18,418 bases of DNA from an uncultured Muribaculaceae bacterium (GCA_938039795.1 CALHWU010000016.1:1-18418), one strand, 5' to 3'; positions 7,519 to 13,779 are shown, counted from the first letter of the stretch. Translations and numbers: made by a program. The notes: generated from the sequence alone by a model not told the origin.

Positions 7519-7561
7519 GAGATTCGAAGGGATTGGTTTCGATTAGATGTTATTATTTCCG

Positions 7562-7569
7562 CAAAGTTA
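7562..7569 (-). promoter_or_regulatory. Bacteroidetes -7 box for the sugar-kinase-like gene
   Basis: The minus strand reads TAACTTTG, 43 bases upstream of the ATG. It faces away from the promoter box at 7646-7653, so the kinase gene and the GNAT cassette share a 165-base divergent control region. Confidence 0.6.
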
Positions 7570-7645
7570 ACGAAAAATTCCAATACCCGCGATTGATTCG
7601 TGTATTTTATGGGCTGAATGATCCTGTAATATGCGGAAAATGTTC

Positions 7646-7653
7646 TATCTTTG
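7646..7653 (+). promoter_or_regulatory. Bacteroidetes -7 box for the antitoxin-GNAT cassette
   Basis: TATCTTTG matches TAnnTTTG, 30 bases before the small gene at 7684. The -33 position holds CCTG (7623-7626), a half match to TTTG. The predicted leader is about 24 nt. Confidence 0.6.
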
Positions 7654-7683
7654 TAAAATGATAAGAAAATAAGACTGCACATC

Positions 7684-7854
7684 ATGGCAAGACCGATAGC
7701 TGAAACACCGATACTGACAGGCAATGATGCCCGGCGTTTTGACCGCCGCCGGCTTGAAGTAGAGAATCTCTCCAAAGAGCAGCGTGCCGAGAACACCCGT
7801 AAACTTCAGGAAGCCGTAAAGAAAGCGAAAACTTATATCACTGTCTGTGTATAA
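7684..7854 (+). CDS. Small protein preceding a GNAT acetyltransferase; putative antitoxin
   Basis: A 56-aa charged protein: an N-terminal ARPIAETPILTGNDARRF block, then a probable helix rich in Arg, Glu and Lys (DRRRLEVENLSKEQR and on), ending KKAKTYITVCV. From memory, short Bacteroidetes proteins with a P-I-x-E-T-P-x-L-x-G-x-D-A-x-R-F start often sit directly before GNAT genes. Its TAA (7852-7854) shares its last A with the ATG of the acetyltransferase, so translation is coupled. It does not look like the ribbon-helix-helix DUF1778 antitoxins that pair with TacT/AtaT toxins. The antitoxin role is inferred from gene order, size and coupling only. Base composition is AT-richer than the neighbours, suggesting transfer. 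Confidence 0.72.
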   Translation: MARPIAETPILTGNDARRFDRRRLEVENLSKEQRAENTRKLQEAVKKAKTYITVCV

Positions 7855-8366
7855 TGAAACTTGTCAGGCTTTCTGCCGATACAGATCTTTCAGGTTTTGA
7901 CTGCGGTGACGAGGATTTGAATGGTTTTCTTGTCGAGGACGCAAAAGGCTTTCTCGACAAGCGCATTGCTACATCGTTTGTGCTTGAGGATGAGGGTCGT
8001 GTTGTAGCTTATTTTTGCTTGTTGAACGATAAAATCAGTCGGCAGGAAGTTACAAACAGCCAGTGGAAAAAGATTAAGGACAGTTTCCCTGACCGAAAGA
8101 GGTTCGGCAGTTATCCCGCAATCAAAATAGGCAGATTCGCGGTTTCTACTGTTTACAGGGGACGCAATATCGGAAGCGATCTGCTTAATATACTCAAGGG
8201 TATGCTGAATGATCATCCGGGATTTTCGGCATTCCGTTATATTACCGTCGATGCTTATCTCTCGGCGGTGGGGTTCTATAAAAAGAATGGTTTCAATCTT
8301 CTCACGGAGAAAACGGCGAATGACCATACTCGGCTGATGTTTTTCGATATGATGGAACTGGCGTGA
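7854..8366 (+). CDS. GNAT-family N-acetyltransferase, putative toxin of a TA pair
   Basis: A 170-aa GNAT protein. The N-terminus LSGFDCGDEDLNGFL resembles the start of TacT/AtaT/ItaT-type toxins. The acetyl-CoA loop appears as FAVSTVYRGRNIGSDLL, with R-G-R-N-I-G at 102-107 in the Q/R-x-x-G-x-G/A position. The C-terminal AVGFYKKNGF holds Tyr142 at the usual catalytic or acid position. Known relatives with an antitoxin partner acetylate the amino group of aminoacyl-tRNA and stop translation; that activity here is inferred. It overlaps the upstream small gene by one base. Its codon use is AT-rich compared with the GC-rich flanks. A response regulator begins only 10 bases after its stop. A housekeeping acetyltransferase is the main alternative. 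Confidence 0.85.
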   Translation: MKLVRLSADTDLSGFDCGDEDLNGFLVEDAKGFLDKRIATSFVLEDEGRVVAYFCLLNDKISRQEVTNSQWKKIKDSFPDRKRFGSYPAIKIGRFAVSTVYRGRNIGSDLLNILKGMLNDHPGFSAFRYITVDAYLSAVGFYKKNGFNLLTEKTANDHTRLMFFDMMELA

Positions 8367-8376
8367 GAATGTTTCT

Positions 8377-9705
8377 ATGATACTGATAGTTGATGACGAT
8401 AAATCGGTCAGGCTCTCGCTGAGCCTGCTGCTGCGCAGCGCCGGCCATGAGACGGTCACTGCCGCGTCGCCCGACGAGGCGCTTGAGGCTTTGCGGGCCT
8501 CGAAGCCTGATCTGGCGGTGATGGATATGAACTTTTCCACTTCGATCACCTCGGGGCAGGAGGGGCTGGAACTGCTGCGGCGGTTCAAGGTGCTGGCGCC
8601 TGATGTGCCCGTGATACTCATCACGGCCTGGGGCAGTATTGACCTTGCAGTGGAAGGGATGCGTCTGGGAGCATTCGACTTCGTGACGAAGCCCTGGCAG
8701 CCCCCGGTCATGCTCCGGCGCGTGGCTACGGCTCTGGAGCTTACGCGGAGCCGCCGCCCGGCCGAGGGCGAGCTGCGGCGCGAGGGGATCGTAGGCTGCA
8801 GTCAGGGTCTTGAAGAGGTGCTCCGCACGGTGGAGCGCGTGGCCCCGACGGAGGCGCCGGTGCTGATCCTCGGCGAGAACGGCACCGGCAAGGAACTGAT
8901 AGCCCGGGCTATCCATGCCAACAGCCGCAGGGCCTCCGGCCCGTTTGTGACGGTCAATCTCGGCGGCATATCTCGGTCGCTCTTCGAAAGCGAGATGTTC
9001 GGCCACGTCAAGGGAGCCTTCACCGGCGCCGTCAGTTCGCGCAAGGGGCGCTTCGAGCTTGCCGACGGAGGGACGATATTCCTCGACGAGATAGGCGAGC
9101 TCGACGCGGCCTCGCAGGTGAAGCTGCTGCGCGTGCTGCAGGAACATACTTTCGAGGCGCTCGGCGACAGCGCCACCCGCCGCACCGACGTGCGCGTGGT
9201 GTGCGCCACCAATGCCGACCTTCAGCGCATGGTGGCGGAGGGCACGTTCCGCGAGGACCTTTTCTACCGGATCAATCTCATTACTCTACGGCTGCCGGCG
9301 CTACGGCAGCGTCTCGACGACATACCGCTGCTGGCCGACTGGTTCGCGCAGCAGTATGCCGCCCGCACCTCCACGCGCCCGCGCCGTCTGACCGACGCCG
9401 CCTGCCGGTGGCTCCAGACACAGCCTTTTCCGGGCAACATCCGCCAGCTGCGCAACATGGTGGAGCGTGCGATCATCGTGAGCGACGCTCCTGAAATAGA
9501 TGTCGACACATTCGCCGGACTGGCTCCCGATGAAGCCGCATCGTCGTCGGAAACGGGCGCCTCCCCGCGGCTCGGCGACATGGAGCGCACGGCCGTGGCC
9601 GAGGCCATAGCGGCGGCCGGAGGCAACCTGTCGCTGGCTGCAGCCTCGCTCGGTCTCTCACGCCAGGCGCTCTACCGCCGGATGGAAAAATACGGACTCA
9701 AATGA
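8377..9705 (+). CDS. Sigma-54-dependent response regulator, NtrC family
   Basis: A 442-aa regulator with the classic three-domain layout. Receiver (1-120): acidic pocket DDD at 6-8, phosphoacceptor Asp50, switch Thr83, Lys105. AAA+ domain (about 138-365): Walker A GENGTGKE at 166-173, sigma-54 contact loop GAFTGA at 213-218, Walker B GGTIFLDEIG at 231-240, then an arginine-finger region (REDLFYRIN). C-terminal Fis-type helix-turn-helix (about 400-442): GNLSLAAASLGLSRQALYRR. It should activate RNA polymerase-sigma-54 when phosphorylated by the kinase downstream, whose start overlaps this stop by ATGA. Only 10 bases separate it from the GNAT gene and no promoter box is evident, so it may depend on the cassette's promoter. 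The targets are unknown. Confidence 0.95.
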   Translation: MILIVDDDKSVRLSLSLLLRSAGHETVTAASPDEALEALRASKPDLAVMDMNFSTSITSGQEGLELLRRFKVLAPDVPVILITAWGSIDLAVEGMRLGAFDFVTKPWQPPVMLRRVATALELTRSRRPAEGELRREGIVGCSQGLEEVLRTVERVAPTEAPVLILGENGTGKELIARAIHANSRRASGPFVTVNLGGISRSLFESEMFGHVKGAFTGAVSSRKGRFELADGGTIFLDEIGELDAASQVKLLRVLQEHTFEALGDSATRRTDVRVVCATNADLQRMVAEGTFREDLFYRINLITLRLPALRQRLDDIPLLADWFAQQYAARTSTRPRRLTDAACRWLQTQPFPGNIRQLRNMVERAIIVSDAPEIDVDTFAGLAPDEAASSSETGASPRLGDMERTAVAEAIAAAGGNLSLAAASLGLSRQALYRRMEKYGLK

Positions 9706-11018
9706 AATCATCCTGGATATTCACCGTACTGACGTTTACGGTGCTGGCTATAGACGCCGTGTGGCTCTGGCCTCTCTTCGGATCGGAGGAGACGGCGGCA
9801 TCATCGGCTGCGCTATGGTGGCGGGTGGGGCTTGCGGCCGCTCCGCTCGGACTGCTCGCTGCGCTTTATTACAGCCTGGTAAAGCCTGTCAATGCCGTGG
9901 TCAACGGCATGGACCTGCTCCGCGGGCAGGATTTCAGCACCCGGCTGGCCCACGTGGGTCAGCGCGATGCCGATACGCTCGTCGGGGTGTTCAATTCGAT
10001 GATGGATCGGCTCAAGTCGGAGCGGCTGCGGGTCATGGAGCAGAACAACTTCCTCAAGCAGCTTATCGACGTGTCGCCGATGGGTGTGGCCATACTTGAT
10101 TTCGATGGCCGCGTCATCGAGATGAACCGTTCGATGGCCGAGGCTCTCGGATTCGGGCGTCCGGCCGAGGCCGTGTGCCGCAGTTTCGAGGAGATGTCGT
10201 CGCCGCTGGCCCAAGCCATAGCCGGTGTGGAGCAGGGATCCACCGATACGCTGCGCATGGGCGACTCCAACGTGCTGCGCTGCTCCAAGCTGTGGTTTAT
10301 GGACAATGGCTTCCGCCGTACGTTCGTGCTGCTCGAGGAGCTGACCGACGAGGTGATGCGCGCCGAGCGCGAGGCGTACGGCAAGGTGATACGCATCATA
10401 TCCCATGAGGTCAACAATACCCTTACCGGCGTCAATTCCATCCTGGGACTGGTGAGCGGAATGCCTGCGGTGAGCGCCGACGGCATGATGGCCGAGGCCG
10501 TGGAGAGCTGCCAGGAGCGCTGCACCGGTCTGGGCAAGTTCATAAGTTCATATGCCGAAGTGGTCAAGATACCGGAGGCGCGTCTGCAGCCAGTGGATCT
10601 GGCCGAGACGCTCCGCTCCATGTGGCGTTTTCTCGAAGGGATGGCTCCCGCCGGACTGGAGATGGAGCTCCGGTGCGACGGCCCGATGCCTGTCATGGCC
10701 GATGCCGTGCTGCTGGAGCAGGTGATGGTCAATGTGGTGAAGAATGCCATAGAGAGCATCGGCGCGCGCCAGGGGGGCCGGGTGACGGTGAAAGCCGGCG
10801 GCAGTCCGGTGCGTCTGGAGGTGGCCGACAACGGCGCAGGCGTGAGCCCCGAGGTGTCGCGGCGCCTGTTCACTCCTTTCTTTTCCACCAAGCCCGGCGG
10901 ACGCGGACTGGGACTGATGTTCGTGTCGGATATTCTCGAGAAGCACCGGTGCCGCTTCTCGCTGCGCACCGATCCCGACGGCTTGCTGACGCGCTTTACC
11001 GTGGAGTTTCCCCGCTGA
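9702..11018 (+). CDS. Membrane sensor histidine kinase (HAMP-PAS-HisKA-HATPase)
   Basis: A 438-aa kinase cognate to the preceding response regulator (ATGA overlap 9702-9705). It has two membrane segments at about 5-25 and 41-60 flanking a very short external loop, so it likely senses from the membrane or cytoplasm. A HAMP-like linker spans about 61-115 and a PAS domain about 118-215 (SPMGVAILDFDGRVIEMNRS). The H-box RIISHEVNNT carries His235. The ATPase domain has the N-box NVVKNAIES (Asn348), G1 DNGAGV, F-box FTPFFST and G2 GRGLGL. The layout resembles NtrY-type kinases; the signal is not evident. The last 23 bases overlap the convergent rlmN 3' end. Confidence 0.94.
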   Translation: MKSSWIFTVLTFTVLAIDAVWLWPLFGSEETAASSAALWWRVGLAAAPLGLLAALYYSLVKPVNAVVNGMDLLRGQDFSTRLAHVGQRDADTLVGVFNSMMDRLKSERLRVMEQNNFLKQLIDVSPMGVAILDFDGRVIEMNRSMAEALGFGRPAEAVCRSFEEMSSPLAQAIAGVEQGSTDTLRMGDSNVLRCSKLWFMDNGFRRTFVLLEELTDEVMRAEREAYGKVIRIISHEVNNTLTGVNSILGLVSGMPAVSADGMMAEAVESCQERCTGLGKFISSYAEVVKIPEARLQPVDLAETLRSMWRFLEGMAPAGLEMELRCDGPMPVMADAVLLEQVMVNVVKNAIESIGARQGGRVTVKAGGSPVRLEVADNGAGVSPEVSRRLFTPFFSTKPGGRGLGLMFVSDILEKHRCRFSLRTDPDGLLTRFTVEFPR

Positions 11019-12036
11019 TCTTTTTCTTGCCCGCGAGCATGCCGCACGCCGCGTCGATGTCCTCGCCGCGCGAGGCGCGAATGGTGGCGGTGACGCCGAG
11101 CGCGTTCAGGCGGTCGCGGAAAGCGGTCATGACCCCCTCCGACGGCGCCGTCTCATCATATCCCGGCACCGGATGGAAACGTATCAGGTTGACCCGCGCG
11201 TCGGTGCCGCGAAGCAGCCGGGCCAGTGCCTCGGCATGGCGCAGGTCGTCGTTTTTGCCGCGCATCATGGTGTATTCCACCGACAGCCGCCGCTGATGGG
11301 CGAAGTCGTGGCCGCGCAGCAGCCCGATCACATCGGCCACCGGATAGGCCCGTTCCACGGGCATCATAGCCGCTCTCTCGGCAGCGAAAGGGGAGTGGAC
11401 GCTCAGGGCCATGTGCACCTTCGTGCGGTCGAGCAGCTGACGTATCCCTTCGGGGCGCCCTACCGTCGAAACGGTGATGCGCTTAGGGCTCCATGCCAGT
11501 CCCCATGGCGCCGTCAGTATGTCGATGGCGCGGATCACGGCCTCAAGGTTGTCGGTCGGCTCGCCCATCCCCATGAATACCACGTTGGTCAGCTCGGCCG
11601 ACTCGTCGACCGAGAGTATCTGGTTGATGATCTGTGCGGCCGACAGATTGCCGTGGAATCCCTGCCGCCCGGTCATGCAGAAGGCGCAGTTCATGCGGCA
11701 TCCGGCCTGCGAGCTGACGCAGAGCGTCGCCCGGTCGCGGTCAGGTATCATCACTGCCTCCACGTCGCGGTCGGCCGCGCCGCGGAAGAGATACTTCACC
11801 GTCCCGTCGGCCGACGCCACCCGCTTCAGGGGGTCTTCGCGGCCTGTGCAGTAGCGCTGGGCCAGCATGGCCCGCGCCCGTTTCGAGAGATTTGTCATCC
11901 CGTCGATGGCCGTCACGCGTTTTTGATAGAGCCAGTCGGCCATCTGTCGGGCGGCGTAGCGCGGCATCCCGCAGTCCTGGGCGACGGCTTCCAGTTCGGC
12001 GGGGTTCATTCCAATGAGTGGGATCAAGGGTTCCAT
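10996..12036 (-). CDS. rlmN: Dual-specificity 23S rRNA / tRNA adenine-C2 methyltransferase RlmN
   Basis: A 346-aa radical-SAM enzyme that methylates C2 of A2503 in 23S rRNA and of A37 in some tRNAs. The radical-SAM cluster motif is CRMNCAFC, with Cys113, Cys117 and Cys120. GMGEP at 156-160 contacts SAM. Cys331 (in DAACGMLAG) matches the C-terminal methyl-transfer or resolving cysteine of the RlmN/Cfr family. The N-terminus PLIGMNPAELEAV matches the PLxGM start of Bacteroidetes RlmN, so ATG 12036 is chosen. Its stop lies 20 bases inside the convergent kinase gene. The promoter box is only five bases before the ATG, implying an almost leaderless mRNA. Confidence 0.96.
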   Translation of the reverse strand: MEPLIPLIGMNPAELEAVAQDCGMPRYAARQMADWLYQKRVTAIDGMTNLSKRARAMLAQRYCTGREDPLKRVASADGTVKYLFRGAADRDVEAVMIPDRDRATLCVSSQAGCRMNCAFCMTGRQGFHGNLSAAQIINQILSVDESAELTNVVFMGMGEPTDNLEAVIRAIDILTAPWGLAWSPKRITVSTVGRPEGIRQLLDRTKVHMALSVHSPFAAERAAMMPVERAYPVADVIGLLRGHDFAHQRRLSVEYTMMRGKNDDLRHAEALARLLRGTDARVNLIRFHPVPGYDETAPSEGVMTAFRDRLNALGVTATIRASRGEDIDAACGMLAGKKKISGETPR

Positions 12037-12040
12037 GACG

Positions 12041-12048
12041 CGAAGTTA
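12041..12048 (-). promoter_or_regulatory. Near-consensus -7 box abutting the rlmN start
   Basis: The minus strand reads TAACTTCG, one mismatch from TAnnTTTG, and ends four bases before the rlmN ATG. If used, transcription begins at or within a few bases of the start codon. No other TAnnTTTG was seen upstream in the gap. Confidence 0.4.
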
Positions 12049-12190
12049 AGTATTTTTTCTAATACGGATTGGCGGTTATAAGTGTTAAAATGCCATTGTT
12101 TGGGGTAAAACTGTTGACAAATGGGGTAATAATGATTCTTCGGCTAAAAAAATGGCAATGATTTATTGCCTGAATGCTGACTTTTGTTTG

Positions 12191-12198
12191 TAACTTTG
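12191..12198 (+). promoter_or_regulatory. Bacteroidetes -7 box for the rod-shaped RNA
   Basis: TAACTTTG is an exact TAnnTTTG match. Transcription would begin at about 12202-12205, which coincides with the 5' arm of the closing stem of the RNA that follows. TTTG repeats stand immediately upstream (12184-12190), but not at the -33 spacing. A GGCAAT/ATTGCC inverted repeat lies at 12154-12170. Confidence 0.6.
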
Positions 12199-12201
12199 CA
12201 A

Positions 12202-12350
12202 TGCCTGACACCAAGGAAGAGACACATCGCTATTTTCTTATATCTTTACCACCGCTTCACCTCCCACATAAAGATATTGACGGTATCTGCGATTTAGCTG
12301 TCCGTTCCCGACATGTTTGCTTCAGGCAGGCACAGCGTCGGGATTTTTTT
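12202..12350 (+). ncRNA. Candidate 6S-like (Bacteroidales-1-like) rod-shaped RNA
   Basis: About 149 nt between a TAnnTTTG promoter and a U-tract terminator, with no credible protein frame. Nested perfect pairings run from the ends inward: TGCCTGA 12202-12208 with 12322-12328; GGAA 12215-12218 with 12305-12308; GACA 12221-12224 with 12299-12302; ATCGC 12226-12230 with 12289-12293; ATATCTTTA 12240-12248 with 12269-12277. This gives one long interrupted hairpin with an internal bubble of 9 by 11 nt and a 20-nt loop. From memory, the Bacteroidales-1 motif was described as having a Bacteroidetes promoter at one end, a terminator at the other and a 6S-like fold. The structure is seen directly; the family and function (binding RNA polymerase as a promoter mimic) are inferred. 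Confidence 0.5.
12307..12350 (+). terminator. Rho-independent terminator of the rod-shaped RNA
   Basis: CCCGAC (12307-12312) pairs with GTCGGG (12337-12342), and inside it TGTTTGC (12314-12320) pairs with GCAGGCA (12326-12332) using two G-U pairs, around loop TTCAG. An A and seven T residues follow (12344-12350). It is the clearest intrinsic terminator in the window. Confidence 0.8.
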
Positions 12351-12397
12351 GATCGAGATTGTTAGACAACGTTATATATACTTGAATTTTGGTTATG

Positions 12398-12480
12398 AGG
12401 GAGGTGCGTTACTGCGAAGTAGCGCACTTTTCGTGCGTACCCCTCCCTGGGTATGCCGCCCTGACGGGGATGTTTCTCCG
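12398..12480 (+). other. Structured non-coding block with competing hairpins
   Basis: Between the RNA terminator and the ferredoxin promoter (12351-12575) no gene is supported. Within this gap AGGGAGG (12398-12404) pairs with CCTCCCT (12442-12448). It encloses a 9-bp stem TGCGTTACT/AGTAGCGCA (12405-12413 with 12418-12426, one wobble) capped by a GCGA tetraloop. CGCAC (12423-12427) can instead pair with GTGCG (12433-12437), so two hairpins exclude each other. CGGGGA/TCTCCG (12465-12470 with 12475-12480) adds a third. A T-run at 12560-12566 has no convincing stem before it. I see no exact promoter box for this block; TATACTTG at 12377 is one mismatch off. Function and family are unknown. Confidence 0.4.
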
Positions 12481-12575
12481 CGAAAAGTCATATTCAAATG
12501 CCTGGGAAATAATTGCAGCCCGCAGGAAGAACGTATCTTTCAATTGCCGACAGAGGAGATTTTTTTCGGAAAAGC

Positions 12576-12606
12576 TTTGCAGATTTAGGGAAAAGGCCTA
12601 TTTTTG
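12576..12606 (+). promoter_or_regulatory. Full-consensus Bacteroidetes promoter for the ferredoxin gene
   Basis: TTTG at 12576-12579, exactly 19 bases, then TATTTTTG at 12599-12606. This fits TTTG-N19-TAnnTTTG completely and is the only site in the window where both boxes match. The predicted start is near 12613, giving a leader of about 50 nt that contains a repeated AACCAATT and no Shine-Dalgarno sequence. Confidence 0.8.
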
Positions 12607-12662
12607 CAGTCGAATCATTCTTCAAACGAACCACAATTAACCAATTTAACCAATTACAGACT

Positions 12663-12830
12663 ATGGCTTACGTAATCACCGACAAATGCGTGGCATGCGG
12701 CACCTGCCTGCCCGTCTGCCCCGTAGAGGCTATCTCCGAGGGCGATATCTACCACATCGATCCCGACACCTGCATCGAGTGCGGCTCGTGCGCTGAGGTT
12801 TGCCCCAACGAGGCAATCATTCCGGGCTGA
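12663..12830 (+). CDS. 2[4Fe-4S] ferredoxin
   Basis: A 55-aa clostridial-type ferredoxin carrying two [4Fe-4S] clusters for low-potential electron transfer in the cytoplasm. Two motifs are visible: CVACGTCLPVCP and CIECGSCAEVCP, each CxxCxxCxxxCP, in a pseudo-twofold repeat. The start MAYVITDKCVACG is the canonical N-terminus, so ATG 12663 is chosen over the longer open frame from 12513. It is monocistronic, with a full-consensus promoter and a strong terminator. The ferredoxin-dependent 2-oxoacid oxidoreductase operon lies about 1 kb away, and this protein is a plausible electron acceptor for it, though that pairing is inferred from proximity and chemistry. Confidence 0.96.
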   Translation: MAYVITDKCVACGTCLPVCPVEAISEGDIYHIDPDTCIECGSCAEVCPNEAIIPG

Positions 12831-12860
12831 TAGCCGTCGACACGATCAAACGGAAAGATA

Positions 12861-12903
12861 CTCCGGACAGCCGGGCGTCAGAGCCTCCTGTCCGGAGATT
12901 TTT
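12861..12903 (+). terminator. Rho-independent terminator of the ferredoxin gene
   Basis: CTCCGGACAG (12861-12870) pairs perfectly with CTGTCCGGAG (12888-12897) around a 17-base loop, followed by ATTTTTATTT. The T-tract ends one base before the next gene's earliest ATG. Confidence 0.85.
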
Positions 12904-12907
12904 ATTT

Positions 12908-13756
12908 ATGGCCATGGTAATGAAGGATAACCACAGCGTGAGGCTGACGGCCTCGGTGGTGGTGCACCGCACTCCGGCCGGGCAGCTCCGGCGCGTGCTC
13001 CGCTCGCTTGCCGCCGACGGGGTGACGGCCGTAGCGGTGGTCGACAATTCGCCCGACGACAGCCTGCGCGCCGTCGTCGGCGAGTCGATGCCCGGAGCGG
13101 AGTATATCCGCACGGCCAACCGTGGCTACGGGGCAGCCCACAATGTGGTCATCCGCAAGGCTATGGCGGCCGGAGCTACACATCACCTTGTGCTTAACCC
13201 CGACGTCAGCTGGGAGCCGGGCGCGGTCCCGGCATTGCTTGAGGCTATGGAGCGCACTCCGCGCTGCGGCATGGCGGCTCCGCGCATAGTCTATCCCGAC
13301 GGGCGGCTCCAATATACCTGCCGCATGCTCCCGTCGCCGCTCGACCTCATATTGCGTCGGTTCGTGCCGCGGTGGATCGGACGCCGGCAGCGTCGCCGCT
13401 ATCTGCTGGCCGACTGGGACCACGGTCAGATGGCCGACGTGCCTTATCTGCAGGGGAGCTTCATGCTGATCGCCTGCGACGCCCTGCGCGAGGCGGGGCT
13501 TTTCGACGAACGCTTTTTCATGTATCCCGAGGATATAGACCTGACGCGGCGCATACACGCCCTGCGCCCCACGCTCTACTGTCCGGAGGCGACGGCCGTA
13601 CATGACCACGCGGCCGCGTCGGCGCGGTCGCCGCGCATGCTGGCGATCCATATGGTCAATATGGTCAGGTATTTCAATAAGTGGGGATGGGTGGCTGACG
13701 GCGCGAGGCGCGAGGCCAACCGCCGTCTGCTCCGAGATCTCGGTCTGAGCCGCTGA
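12908..13756 (+). CDS. Glycosyltransferase family 2 (rhamnosyltransferase-like)
   Basis: A GT-A fold transferase of 282 aa from ATG 12908; in-frame ATGs at 12914 and 12920 are equally possible, and MKDNHSVRLTASVVVHRT at 12920 looks like the natural beginning. Motifs: N-terminal strand LTASVVVHRTP, VVDNSPDD nucleotide-contact region, NRGYGAAHN, the DxD-type LNPDV (about 95-99) for metal-nucleotide sugar, and the acceptor-side motifs LQGSFMLIACDAL and MYPEDIDLTRRIH. This resembles WbbL/dTDP-rhamnosyl transferases that build cell-surface polysaccharides; the sugar cannot be assigned. No membrane segments are seen. No promoter box lies between the ferredoxin terminator and the start, so expression may depend on terminator readthrough. 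It converges on the oxidoreductase operon with 23 bases between stops. Confidence 0.9.
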   Translation: MAMVMKDNHSVRLTASVVVHRTPAGQLRRVLRSLAADGVTAVAVVDNSPDDSLRAVVGESMPGAEYIRTANRGYGAAHNVVIRKAMAAGATHHLVLNPDVSWEPGAVPALLEAMERTPRCGMAAPRIVYPDGRLQYTCRMLPSPLDLILRRFVPRWIGRRQRRRYLLADWDHGQMADVPYLQGSFMLIACDALREAGLFDERFFMYPEDIDLTRRIHALRPTLYCPEATAVHDHAAASARSPRMLAIHMVNMVRYFNKWGWVADGARREANRRLLRDLGLSR

Positions 13757-13779
13757 AAAGGGAGGCGCCTGAGGCGTGA

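Noticed and set aside
6379..7596. 405-codon open frame on + over the sugar-kinase-like gene
   Set aside because: Antisense to a gene with intact catalytic motifs; low-complexity Glu/Val/His composition.
12174..12365. 63-codon open frame on +
   Set aside because: It overlaps the rod RNA and its terminator. Its ATG precedes the predicted transcript start, and base pairing rather than codon pattern explains the sequence.
12389..12640. 83-codon open frame on + before the ferredoxin gene
   Set aside because: It runs through the ferredoxin promoter, its composition is atypical for the GC-rich genes here, and it has no promoter box of its own.
12513..12662. N-terminal extension of the ferredoxin frame
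   Set aside because: Ferredoxins of this type begin at MAYVITDKCVACG, and the extension covers the -33/-7 promoter boxes.
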